A stretch of 64,000 nucleotides of DNA from Isoetes taiwanensis (lineage: Eukaryota; Streptophyta; Lycopodiopsida; Isoetales; Isoetaceae). The DNA is taken from the NCBI GenBank assembly GCA_021234155.1, contig JAJEKV010000050.1, positions 6,411,199 to 6,475,198 on the forward strand. Reading direction: 5' to 3'. The notes below the pieces were generated by a model. The model made no database searches, was not told the origin of the DNA, and saw only the letters and a list, made by a program, of their open reading frames with translations. The position numbers and the translations under genes are program-made. This document shows positions 45,650 through 56,999 of the stretch, piece by piece. The number at the start of each line of letters is the position of its first letter. Positions within the stretch are counted from its first letter, which is position 1.

Positions 45650-45912
45650 TTGGCTATGGCATTCAGATCTGGCCCTGGCTATGGCTGCTGCAGATGTCCC
45701 TGAAATGAAGCTCTGTGGCTATGGTGATGAGATCCGGCCCTTGGCTATGGCGAAGAAACCCTGGCTATGGCCTTGAGACTCGGCCTTGGATATGGCCGCT
45801 GCAGATGTCCTTGAAATCTGGAAGCCCTGTGGCTATGGCGATGAGATCCGGCGATGAGCCCTGTGGCTATGGCGATGAACACTCCGGAAAACCCTGGCTA
45901 TGGCAACACTAT
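45650..45912. repeat. CCCTGGCTATGGC-type minisatellite
   Basis: More than ten GGCTATGGC cores recur at irregular spacing (about 15-50 bp), mixed with GATGAGATCCGGC and CTGCAGATGTCC words. The open frame across it is repeat-driven. Confidence 0.8.
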
Positions 45913-46000
45913 CCGCTCACGCCGGAGAACTCGCAGACCGCAGGTCTAATGCCCTAAATTGGATATTTTTTGGAAAAGAAAGGTTTTGATGCACCTAATT

Positions 46001-46085
46001 CCCGCCCATGGTGGGCGGGACAAAAATTTCAAATTAAAGTGAACCAATGGCGGGCGGGACAAAATTTCAAATTAAAGTGAACCAG
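46001..46085. repeat. GC hairpin and 36-38 bp tandem pair
   Basis: CCCGCCCA-TGG-TGGGCGGG (46001-46019) is a perfect stem. Its right arm starts a unit, GGGCGGGACAAAAATTTCAA and on to GTGAACCA, which is repeated at 46048-46085. Confidence 0.88.
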
Positions 46086-46429
46086 TACCACTTTTTGCTT
46101 ATGGTGGGCCTGAAGCAGGTGTACTCGAAATTCTCAAAAACCCATTATTTTCCCGATATAATGAAACCCTGCTTTATTCTGTCAGACAATCCAAACTGTA
46201 TATTGCTCATACAATTTATAAAATTTAAGGCAGATCTAACCTGATTCTCATTGCCTCCACCGTCATCATTTGTTCTTTGAACCATTGAAGGTCCTGCTGG
46301 ATTTGTTTCGAAGTTATTCTAACACATTCTTGAAGTCATACAACTATTCAATTATAAAAATAGAAACTCTGCAATGTTACCAAGTTGCATACTTTTAATT
46401 TGCAAAAAAAGTGAATGAATTTGCACCGG

Positions 46430-46451
46430 ATCGCCGGATCGATCCGGCGAT
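46430..46451. repeat. Perfect 22-bp palindrome with 11-bp flanking direct repeats
   Basis: ATCGCCGGATC is followed at once by its reverse complement GATCCGGCGAT. ATGAATTTGCA lies on both sides (46416-46426 and 46450-46460), overlapping the right end by two bases. This looks like a small insertion with a target duplication or a repair footprint. Confidence 0.9.
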
Positions 46452-46465
46452 GAATTTGCAAGTTA

Positions 46466-46755
46466 GGGTGTCCCTTAAAAAATATTATTTAGTGACCAAA
46501 AAAGTACCTAAAAAGGTACCCAGGACTGGGTACTGGTTACCTGTGTAATATCTCAATAAAAGGTACATTCTAGAACTTTTATATTTATTTTGGTCTTCGG
46601 TAGCATTATCTTTATCTTAACTTTGAATATTAATGCGTCATTGACTTTTATTTTGCACTTTTGTACTAGTTTTAATGAAAATAAAAATGAGAAAGTACCC
46701 AGTTCTGAAGTACCTAGTGTATGTACTTTTGCAGGTTCCAAAAGTGGTACACCCT
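46466..46755. mobile_element. MITE-like element, 290 bp, TA-flanked
   Basis: The ends are GGGTGTCCC and GGTACACCC, which are inverted copies at 8 of 9 positions, bounded by TA on each side. Sub-terminal words AAAAGTAC, AGGTAC and ACTGGGTACT also recur in inverted order at both ends. The interior is AT-rich and non-coding. TA duplication suggests the Tc1/mariner (Stowaway-like) group, but the terminal sequence is not the typical Stowaway one. Confidence 0.6.
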
Positions 46756-47619
46756 AACATGCTTTTACCCCGGAACAACTATGCCATATGGTACTCTTTG
46801 AGTCCATAATAGTTATGGCATCTAAAAAAGCATCATGGGTAGCTTTCAGAACAATTTCCTTGTCGTCCAATGGCTTGCTCTACCTCTGCTCTGACCCAGA
46901 ATGAGATTTGTCTATCCTGATATGCTTCTTGGGTTTTCTCCTTAGGATATTCAGTTAGGGAAAGCATGTACATCAGAATGAGATGCAGGGCATGTAGATC
47001 TTAGATTATCAACAAGTAAATTCACTTATAACCATGGATGCTTGCATGACAACATCTCCATATTCTCAAAGTCTTCAATGGTGCAGTCAATGCCAGGAGT
47101 ATCGAAAAAAACAGTTTGAATTGCTGATTAAAATCTTTAAATCTCACATGTCACTTGGCTATATCCAACAATCTTTAGAATATGTGAAGGATATTTCAAG
47201 GAAATCTTTGAAAACTCATATATCATTGCTTCTAACAGAAGTGCCTTAACACATTGATGCCCTGATCAAAAAAATTATATGAACCTATAAAGAGAGCTTT
47301 GGCCTATTTAGCAGCACAACATCTTTTACTGCGTTATTTCTTACACAAATATTAAATATACTATTTTGGTACAGAAATGATCTCTCAAATTGAAGGTGAG
47401 GCTATGGGAAAAAGGGAAAGCACAAAACCTCTCTATTCCGGAGCTTACCCCAACCTTGTTTCGTGCTAGAAAATCTTTAGGCATCTTGTGGTCATTGAGA
47501 AGATAACCAAAACCACTTTAAATTTTGAACACAAAGTCGTAAGGAAAAGAAAAGGTCTTATAATAATTGGTTGTTGACTTTACCTCAACCTAAATGGCAT
47601 ATTCCAGCTCTATACCAAC
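46756..47619. other. Intergenic, nothing recognised
   Basis: A 71-codon plus-strand frame (47034-47249) has no family resemblance. No repeats were noticed. Confidence 0.35.
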
Positions 47620-49023
47620 TGTGACGGGCCTGGCCAGTTAACCTCTCGGTAACTGGAGATCCCATCGATCTCTACCGTTGGATCTACTTAGCTCTTAGAC
47701 TCAAGAAATTAATACATGCATACTTAGGTAAAGAATTTAATCTTTATTCGTGCTCTAAGGTCCCAAAAAATATTATACTTGCCATTGCTCGGCAAAATCC
47801 CACACAACAACCAAGTTTACAAATAATTATAGTTTAAACCGATCCATAATAATAATAGTTATATTAATCAAATGTATTATCTAGCAATTCACACACTCCT
47901 ACTCTCGCCTTTACAAGCGGCTTGGCTACTCTCAGGAGCATCTCGCACCTCTGCTTACACCATTTAACCCACGGGGTTAGTCACCCACGGACTAAGTGGG
48001 GATGGGGATTTAGAATATATCAAGCATCAATTACCACAAGCATCAACATAAACAATAACTTAGCCTTACCGTAACCTCGCCCCTGCAATCCAAGTTACTA
48101 GTCCAACCAACATAAATACAATGCATAATTATGCTAAGCACAACCATTGCAACTTGATTCCAGCATTAAATACCACATATACACTAGCCAAGCAACCATA
48201 GCATCAACATAGCAACCAATATTCCTCTGGGTCTGAGCAAGGTCAACTCGGCTGATCAGGCCAGTGACATAGAGGCGGGGTAACCACGTGTGTACACACC
48301 CTTCCACGCTGCGTCCAGCATTGGAGGACCACTTACTGTGCATGACGTTGTACCTTACGGTACCAACGCTCGATGTTCAAAATACCATTTACATAGCACT
48401 GTGCAAACCGTGAGTCTAGACCATCGCACCTAGACTCCGGCCCCAGAGGTTTATATCAAAGAATTTCACCATATACAATTACATACAATTCACCATCATG
48501 CCCATGCCTTAACATACTCAACATCAAATAATTCCATAATTCACACATGAAATGTCTAACCATAGCCTTAATAATGCAAAAATGCAACCATCACCATTAA
48601 ATTAAAAATAAACATCTATATCTTTCATAGATTCACTAACAATAAGGTTACTAGAGACTTTAATAATATTAATCTATAGCATTTAGATATCGTTATGGTT
48701 CCTTTACCAATTTCCTCTATACACAATACATATGCTTGTTTTTTTTTACATAATGTTACTTAGCTAATTTCCAAAGGTTTTCTCTTTTTAATATATATAA
48801 CTAGATAACTTGTTAGTCTTCTCATGTCGTTATGACCATTAGTATAAACCCGCCTTAACAAGGGCCTCCAGCTTAAATATATTCCGAACCCAACAACTCA
48901 ACCTTGATATTTTAAGATAGAGCCTTAACTTTAACCTCAAACTTTTTATTATTACTTCCTTACTAACTATTAACTAAATCGTTAACATTTTTGACTTCAT
49001 AACCTAACCCTAACTACGTTACA
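47620..49023. repeat. Possible solo LTR, 1.4 kb
   Basis: The segment starts TGTGACGGGCC and ends ACGTTACA. These are inverted-type ends like those of LTRs, and the start resembles the TRIM's TGTAACGGGCC. It is non-coding, with CCCACGGGGTTAGTCACCCA-type text usual for plant LTRs. The 5-bp flanks (CCAAC and GGTGC) do not match, and no primer-binding site or purine tract flanks it. The boundaries are therefore provisional. Confidence 0.35.
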
Positions 49024-49357
49024 GGTGCGACCTCGGCCTGCTGCTGTCGGATTTGGCCTCCAGGCCATCGATTCCATGCCAAAACTCCCTAGCTCCTCCC
49101 GATTTTGGTTGCAAAGGGGTTTTCTGGCCATTTCGGCCAGTTTCTGACCCAAATCTGGCAGTTCCGGATCAATTCTTGAGCACCAAAATCATGGGATTTA
49201 CAGCTGAATCTTGCTTTGATCTTCCTGATTCCTCATTCCTTTTCCATTTCGGCCTCCCTAAGGTCCAAATCGACCCATTTCTCATCACATTTCATGCTTC
49301 CAGGTCATCACCGATACCAGGATCCTGTTATATAAACGGCAGCATGCCAGGGAACTT
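49024..49357. other. Intergenic or intronic DNA
   Basis: A plus-strand frame runs across this interval (49053-49502), but its second half lies opposite the better minus-strand gene, so I do not call it. Confidence 0.3.
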
Positions 49358-50265
49358 TTACAATTTTAACACAGTTTTAGCTGGCATAGGAACTTGGCCT
49401 GGATTCCTCACCATCGCCCTCAAGATTTCTCTAGCATGCTCAGGGTCATACCTCCTGCTAACAAATGTTGACTTATGTGATCTCACCAGACGGTCAATAT
49501 AGATGGGATATGTAAAAGATTGACCAAGTGGGTAGTTGTCTGCATACTTGACTAACCTACTCATTGCCTCCAGCTGTGATTTTTTTTTGGAGTCATTTTC
49601 TGCCAACATGCCATCAACTGTTGCAGCTGGGATGTCCTTTCCTAAGTCCAGCAATCTTTGTACATCCCTGATATCATTTTGATGCTTCAACTCTTCCAGG
49701 TAGTAACTTGAAGAAGGTCCTCGTAAAGCTCTCCTCACTGCAGACACCCCTTCACTTATAGACACTGGAGTGAGAGCAGTATTTTGAGGCCATCCATACT
49801 TGAAACATGACTCAGCACTCACATCCTTCTTCATCAGACCATCTTTGAAAGCTGTTGCCCTGGCATGTGTAAATCTGATGAGATCTTTCTTGTGGTTCTT
49901 CATGACCTCCACCAGGAGTTGACAATATATGTCATCCTGCTCCTCACAAGTGATAAGAATACCTTATTTCTTCATAAGATCGGTCTCTTTCTTCCTGGAG
50001 TGTAACACAAGATCCACTTTACCATTTATTTTGCCTACATCAACATACCACTCCGCACTATCATCCATCTTCTCCTCGGAGCATCGAGGATCTGTGTCTG
50101 CTCTGATAATGGATCTGCTATCATCCATCGACAATGCATAGGATACTGCATCCTCGTTAGGCTTTCCCTTCTTCTGTGAGCTTGAGGTCGCTGGAGTATC
50201 TTCCAAGCCTCTTGCTTTCTTAGGAGGAGGTGTAGCAATTACCAATCGGTTTTGTCTCTTCTTCC
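49358..50265 (-). pseudogene. Gene of unknown family with one in-frame stop
   Basis: Reading leftward, an acceptor (TTTGCAG, 50266) opens a frame with a basic, Pro-rich start (TPPPKKARGLEDTPATSSSQ). It runs through EWYVDVGKINGKVDLVLHSR to KKETDLMKK and a TAA at about 49965. The same frame then continues without a break: GILITCEEQDDIYCQLLVEV, HARATAFKDGLMKKD, SCFKYGWPQNTAL, AVRRALRGPSSSYYLEEL and on to a stop at 49358, about 300 codons in all. A single T-to-A change (TAT to TAA) would explain the stop. The composition is that of a soluble protein. The basic start resembles that of the FCP1-like gene, which is only a hint of shared context. Confidence 0.5.
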
Positions 50266-52069
50266 CTGCAAACGAGGGTGCAATACACGCTTAGCGCGAT
50301 TTTGAGTGGTACCGTTCTGGCCAGACTAAACTATAAAGAATGGCATACAGTCGCCAATTACAGACACACTCAAAAGGCCGAACAATTACAAAAAGGCCGA
50401 ACAATCACTCAAAGGCAGGCCAATTAAACACGGTCATACTAATTTACTCACAGGCGGACAAATTATAGACAGAACAGTTAATCACGGGCAGGACAATTTA
50501 ACACGGGAAGGACAATTATGCAAAGGCAAATTTAACTCACTGCCAGAGAAATGATAGACAGGGGTATGAGCAGCCGGATAAAAGATTTATTGACAGTAAA
50601 TACAGAACAAACATTGCACAATAATCAGACCAATGAACATATTAAGAAAACATATTAAGAAAACATATTAAGCATGGCTGAACTTCATAAATGAAGTAGT
50701 TCCATATCTACACCTGCATGAAGATCACTATGGTTAGGCAAGGAGCAATCTCTACCATGCTTGCACGAAAAACAGAGGGCATGCTTGAATCATACAGAAA
50801 TTATGGCCCACATGCAGTTTTTAATAAAATCTGATTTTGGCTTTGATGCTATGACCTTCTACTGTCACACAGATTTACAACAGCAAATTTGAAGAGCTAT
50901 AACTTCCCAACTGTAGCTCTGTTTTTCAAGTGTAAATACATTTTGGAAACGACACAAGTTGCCCTACAAAGTGTGTTAGAGGCATGTTTTCCAAAATTGA
51001 AGCTTAAATCACTTAAAACATGTATTGAACTTCTGTTGTCAGAAATTTACAGCAGCAACTTTGAAGATCGATAACTTCCTAACCGTAGCTCTGTTTTTTA
51101 TGTGTAACTACATTTCGGAAATGGCACAAGTAGCACTATAAGGATATAGAATAACAGTGGACAAGACAGAAACTTTAGCATCATTAAAGGCCCTCTTACA
51201 GATTGCGGCCTACAAATTCCAAAAGCACATCTATCTGATGCTCCTAGCTATATATTCAAATGCCTATTTATGGAGTCTGTAGCAAAGCTTGAGCAAGCTC
51301 AACCTCCCTTACATCGTATCAATAAATGCAAGATCCAGGATGCCTGACTGATAAGCCTATGAAGGTAGTTGACAATTGTAGTGATAGATAATCAACGTAC
51401 CTTAAGGATTTTGGATCTTTGTAACCCTAAACCTCAGCATGTAGCATAACAGGGCAGCTCACAACTAGAAAGAGGTCAAAAATGCAAATCCAGCATAGAA
51501 GAATCAGCACAAAGATTACAATAAGAAAATAAGCTTTACGTACCGGGCAACAAAGAGGAAGATCTGTTTGGACCTGGAAATGTTGGAATGCAAGCCGGTC
51601 GGAAAAAAATGGAAGTATATTTGCCGTAAGAAGAATCTACGGACTAATGTTATGCAAGAAAAAAACAGTTGAACTTAAAGATAATATCAAGTCGACGTTG
51701 CCCGTGTCCAAATCCATGGAATTCTTGGAAACCGATGCTTTCTTCATCTCTTTTTGATAAAAACTTCCAAATGCGCTATGTGGAGACGTTTTCTAAAACC
51801 AAGCCACCTCCAATCATCAACGACACTACAGCTATACTCAGCGAGACTTCAAACTCTAAAAACGCCACAAACAAATGAACGACCTTGCCAGAAAATCCTT
51901 TTTAGTGTAAATCCTTTCGCCACAGAACCCAACAAACGGAGCCTCGGACTTTAGCATTTCTGGGTATAACACCAAAAACGAAACCTAAAATGTTACCTAA
52001 TGCAGCCCGACCTGTGTAAATTAGCTCTAAATCCCCATGCCGGGGCCTTGTCTGCGGTAGAATGACCAA
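50266..52069. other. Intergenic DNA with two repeat patches
   Basis: At about 50376-50530 a short GGCCGAACAATTA-like unit recurs loosely. At 50889-50970 and 51060-51140 an 80-bp block (ATAACTTCC, GTAGCTCTGTTTTT, TTTTGGAAA, ACACAAGT) occurs twice, 171 bases apart. No gene was recognised. Confidence 0.5.
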
Positions 52070-52760
52070 ATTTGATACTTGTTTAAATCCTCAAGATGAA
52101 AGTATATTTGAAGAGTTGGAAGGGCTCCGGCATTCGATAGGCTGAAGAATTCGATTGCAAAAGGTTGGTTATGGCAGCTGGTTATTGCGGGAGAAAGAAG
52201 GGTAACCCATCTGCTGCATGCCATTGGCCGATCAGATATGGATAGGAGACGCAGGCAAAGAAATGCTTCAATCAGACGTGATATGTTTCCTGATTTAGAT
52301 AAGGCAATAGAAAAGCTCGGAGAAGGCCGGATCCAACAGTCTTTAGACTCCGCCATAGCCATCGCCACAAGGGGAAAAAGAAAGCAAATTTGTGTTCGTA
52401 TTATCCGAACACTTTTTTCTTCCTTTTTTTTTTTTTGCTCCATGCCACGTCACAAAGAGGATCATTAACTTTTGACGCCACCTCATCAGATGGCATTATT
52501 AACATTTAATATTGGCGATTAAATCTAAGCCATTGATCTAGCACATTCTAGGGCCTAGATCAAAAGCCCCAAATAAAGGGGTCATTTGAGGTGGCTTATT
52601 TGGGGGCTTCACGTGGGCCGTCCAGATCTGAGATGGACGGCCGAGATCAAAATGTCTACACACATCTACACACAAATATAATTGTATATATATACAAGTT
52701 TTTGTACTGTGAATGGGTTACGGAGCTATGGTTTATGAAGACATGGAAATAAAATTTAGG
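52070..52760. repeat. Dispersed 0.7-kb repeat, copy 1
   Basis: It is similar along much of its length to 57000-57750 in the same orientation. Shared landmarks are CGATTGCA...GGCTGGTTNTNGCGGGAGA, GGCCTAGAT, a hairpin of GGCCGTCCA and TGGACGGCC (52616-52624, 52634-52642) and TATAATTGTATATATATACA. A second inverted pair, AAGCCCCAAATAA / TTATTTGGGGGCTT, lies at about 52565-52609. A third end piece of the family lies near 58310-58380. Confidence 0.85.
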
Positions 52761-52964
52761 CTTAAACGGAAAATGTATAGATAGTTTGAATTATACATGC
52801 ACCCATCTTTCTAAGATAAGATTACACTACAGCAATGAAAGTCAAGCAAGAAGTTAAAATCCACACACGAACTGATAATTTTGCATTTAGCAAGAATGTT
52901 AGAAATTGAAGACTGTATCCTATTGGGTTCAGAGAAATAAAAAAATTATATTCTCAAAGTTTTT

Positions 52965-53730
52965 AAAAAGATTCCCTCAAATTCCCTTAGATTTCCAAGG
53001 GTTCTCTTGAGGTTCCTCTAGATTCTCTAAGATCCTATGAAGATTCCCTTAGACATTACATGATTCTTTTAGATTCTCAAAGATTTTATGAAGATTCCTT
53101 TGGATTCCCTTAATTTCTCAAAGATTCTCTCATGATTCCCATAGATTCCTTAAGATCCTCTAGATTCCTCAATATTCTTAGGTATTATTTATTTATTGTT
53201 ATCCTTAGTCTAACTAATTTCTCTAGATTCTCCAAGATTTCTTAACGTTCCACCAAATTATTGCAAGATTAATTGAGATTCTATCAAAATTCCTTGAGAT
53301 TTTCCAATTTGCCTATGCAAATGATATGCAGTTGGTATTAATTTGGAATATTGACATCAAGTTCTGATGTTGAGACTCCATACTAACTTCATAACATCTA
53401 GACATCCCTCATTCCCTCTAGAGTTCTCAAAAATTACCTAGAGGCATAAATGTGTTGCATGTTTAACACACAAAATCTAGACCTTTGGGATGAAAGCTTG
53501 ACACGCAATTTGTATGGTATGCAGTTCAAGCTTCAAAATTGATAGATTTTAAAATTGTATAGAGATTCTATAGATTCCCCAAAATTTTGTTCAGCTTTCT
53601 TTAGATTCTCCAAGAATCCCTTTAGATTCTTTAAAAAACCTCTACATTCCCTAGACTTCCCATAGATTCTAAAAGATGAAATGAAGATTCTTTCGGATTC
53701 TCTAAGATTCTATAATGGTTCAACCTTGTT
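52965..53730. repeat. GATTC-type degenerate minisatellite
   Basis: Units such as AGATTCCCTTAGATTCTCTA recur every 12-16 bases at 52965-53330 and again at 53565-53730, separated by about 230 bases of other AT-rich DNA. Phasing is irregular. No coding frame was found. Confidence 0.85.
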
Positions 53731-53793
53731 TAATGTGCCAATACAGATGATGTGATGAAATCGTTCTTAATTATATTACGTTATGTGTTGTAG

Positions 53794-54258
53794 ACACAAG
53801 CTTTGTTCCTCCCATCTTGTATGCTGTGTTTGGAAGTTCCAGACATATAGCGATTGGACCTGTTGCAGTTGTCTCATTATTATTGGGAGGGTTGCTTAGC
53901 AAGGAGGTTGATCCTAAGAAGGATGAAGCATTGTATTTACGACTTGCAATAACCTCCAACATTTTTTTGTGGCATTTTCCAAGCAGCGCTTGGGTCTATG
54001 GGATTATGTCGAGAGAGTTTGCTATGGGATTATGTCGAGAGAGTTTGCTAGGCTAACTGTCTGTCACTTATGCCCTGATATATCAGGCTTGGGTTTGTCA
54101 TTCATTTCCTGTCATATGCGGCTGTTGTCGGATTTATTAGTGGGGCTGCTATTACCATTGACCTCCAACAACTCGAAGGGCTTCTTGGAATAAAAAATTT
54201 CACCACGAAAACTGATATTTTTTCTGTCCTTGGATCTGTCTTTACACATACTCATCAG
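53794..54258 (+). pseudogene. Sulfate transporter (SULTR) pseudogene exon
   Basis: After an acceptor (GTTGTAG), the frame reads TSFVPPILYAVFGSSRHIAI, GPVAVVSLLLGGLLSKEVDP and LRLAITSNIF, then resumes in other frames as [20 protein letters not shown] and [17 protein letters not shown] donor (CAGGTAGCT) follows at 54259. These are the membrane helices 2-5 region of plant SLC26-type proton/sulfate symporters. At least two shifts and a 26-bp exact tandem duplication (53998-54049) break it. Retained exon borders show a duplicated gene fragment, not a retrocopy. No other exon was found nearby. Confidence 0.85.
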
Positions 54259-55595
54259 GTAGCTTCTCCAAAATCTGATCAAGGAAAGGGTCTTGAGCAT
54301 CCATGTTCTTCAAGATGTTTAACTTTGTGATGGAACCACACAACAAATTGTACCTGGAATGTTATATAAATCGTCACGGACAAAGCAGGAAAAAGAAAAC
54401 TGAAAAAGCAGTAGCTAAAAGCTTACTTATTATAACGTCACGTCCAATAATGTGGCAACGCCCCATAACCATAGCCTGTGTCATGAACATTTATATATAG
54501 CCTTCAACATGAACATCTATATTTCATATTTTAGAAAATACAAAGCATAAACTAATATCTAACAGAGCTTGATAATGTTGGCAAGCTTGTGAGCCTCAAA
54601 ATTACGACGACAAATACTATGTTTAGCAATTTACCTATTCACAAGGGTTGATCCAACAGGTTATTGTTGGATGAACGGGTCAGCCTAATATGGGCCTATT
54701 GCACAATCCCAAATAGCAAATGGCTCGCCATCTCATCTGTAAGCAACACCATGGGCATGTTCAACACAGGTTTGTCCAATATGGGCCACTGAACATTAGT
54801 TCAGCTAAAACTGATCCTGCTCTATTGTAGAATGACCAATTCTTTGCTCTGGTCCATTTGTCATCTTCTTCAACTCCTGCACTCAAAATTAAGACTCAAA
54901 CCTCGAAACAAATCTGATAAAACAGCAAAACTACTGGCAGAGATAAGATATTAAATATGCAGAAAGATACCGCCATCTACCTTGCAAAACCTCCAAGACA
55001 ACAAATACATAAAACCATAATATGAGGCAACTTTGCTACAACACGGGCCTCATAAATAAGAAACGCGTACATCAGCACCAAGCAAATCAAACTTTCCCAG
55101 CACGAAATGGTCTTCCATCTCCCTTTTTCCAAAAACTTTGCAAACTATTAGGCTTAATAATACTTCAGTTCAATCTCATAAACAATAGACATGTGGGTGG
55201 AATTGCATGCAATGGGCTGATCACATTGCAGAGAGACTGCACAAAGAGGGCTTCAGAATGTAATGGCCATAAACTTCATATCCAGCAAACTTTCAGGGCA
55301 CTCTATACCAGTATTGCCTGCAAGCTTCTCTTGAAAACTTATCTGCGAGCACTCAATATACAAATAGAATCTGATACTGTCACACAAGACCGCAGCATAG
55401 GAAACACTTCCACAAATAAAATGTAGTTTTGAAGGCAAATTAAAGTGGATTGCTGAAGCAATTCTACATTTATACCTTAACTATTAAATCACTCCTAATC
55501 CAAGTTAAAATCAACATCTGTACTACTCTTAAGAACCAAAAAGCCTTAATTCAGCTGTTTTGTGAAATGTAGCATGAAAATTTACCTGAGGTTAG
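54259..55595. other. Intergenic, nothing recognised
   Basis: The 134-codon frame at 55022-55426 (+) has no family resemblance and lacks splice context, so I treat it as chance. Confidence 0.3.
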
Positions 55596-55778
55596 CTATA
55601 ATGTCAATATACAGCGCATAATCATTGGATCCAACATTTGAAGCGGAAAGTAGCTCACCTCCTTATACTCTACATCCCCCTTTTCCTGCAAAGACTGCCG
55701 TTTCTCAGCCTCACTCTGTGAGATACCAATTTCTAGTCCATTCATATTGTCAAAAGTACAATCAACACCACAACTAAC

Positions 55779-56172
55779 CTTAAAAAATGCAATTGCAAAT
55801 GGATTCTTCGAAAGAAAAGGAGACGGAGTTTCTATTTCAACTTCAAATCCATGCTTGCGCATTGAGTCTAGAAACAGATCCTGCAAATCAGCTTAAGATT
55901 TAAGAACCAGTATACATAGAGTAATTTATTCTATTTGAATGCCATGGAAAAAGACATAACACATGTGCACCTTCATAAGAAGAGGAAGCAGTGCGAGCAA
56001 AGATCATAAACATAGTCATAACAAATACATGTCTGCTTGCAAGCGAAATAGAACCTTTACCCGTGTACAGAGCTATAATGTGGGCACAGCTACGCTCAAA
56101 AAGCCCTGAAGACAGATCTTCTCTTGTGCAGAATAGCAATGCATTTTGGGCCATCTTCCAAAGCCCTAATAT
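55779..56172 (-). other. Two exon-like blocks of an unidentified gene
   Basis: Reading leftward, 56172-55971 opens after TGTGCAG with LGLWKMAQNALLFCTRED and SGLFERSCAHIIALYTG and ends at a GTGCAC donor. 55880-55779 opens after TTTGCAG with DLFLDSMRKHGFEVEIETPS and ends at a GTTAGT donor. Each block looks coding, but their phases do not join directly, so an exon is missing or the blocks are decayed. No family can be named. Confidence 0.3.
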
Positions 56173-56999
56173 CTGCACAAAAGTTTACCAAGCGTGTCAT
56201 CAAAGCATTTTTGCTCGGAGTAGATTGTTTATGAGAACTTCAGAAAAAAAAACACATTGGAAGGAGTGATTTACCTGTAAAAGTCAATTGATGATAGGAG
56301 AGAAATACTGCAACAATCCGCTAATGAATATTGGATAGAGAAAGTGCAATATGAAACCGGTTAAGATAGTCGAATCTCTGCATTCCATCTGCAAAACCCC
56401 TTCGCTCGGTGCTGGAGCACAATAGCCGCATCATAGGGTCATGGCATCGAATGAAGTCTAAGCTATCTGTGTGCTGCATGCATGCCTGAAGCACAACGAG
56501 ATGCTTGAAGCCCTAATTTCCTGTTTTATGTGTTGCAACGAGATGATTGAAATATTGTCCAGCACGGCCGTAATTTTCGGCTACAACAGGAAGATCACTG
56601 CTTACGAAATTTTCAGAGCCATATTTGGGCCTTACAAATCATAGTCTTAGGCTCTGTTTGAGGATCTGGAGCAGATGTCCACACAGCCAAAAATAATCTT
56701 AAAAAAATGATTGTTCGTGATGAGGAGCCTGATTTGAATCTGCAACTTTCGAATCTGCAAAGTCAGCCTCTGAGACAACACGACCAGATCCAGCATGTTT
56801 TGGGTCTCTGTAAAACCCAAGGCCAAATGCCAATAATTTTTCTAAATGGCGAAGCCCGTCTTAGCTCCCTAAATGACATTACTGATGCCACATACACTGC
56901 CGGATCCGCCCACTAAAGAAATGATCTCCTGGATCTATTCCAAAAGAAATTATCCATCCTTGAGGAGCTCGAATCCCTGGCTGGACCTGGCTTAAGGCT
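56173..56999. other. Intergenic, nothing recognised
   Basis: No conserved frame. The right end leads into the second copy of the dispersed repeat. Confidence 0.3.

Noticed and set aside
45715-45957. Trp/Gly-rich 80-codon frame
   Set aside because: It is driven by the GGCTATGGC minisatellite.
47620-49023. Confident solo LTR with target duplication
   Set aside because: The flanking five bases differ (CCAAC, GGTGC), so it is kept only as a possible LTR.
55022-55426. 134-codon plus-strand gene
   Set aside because: No family resemblance, no splice context and AT-rich codon use like the flanks.
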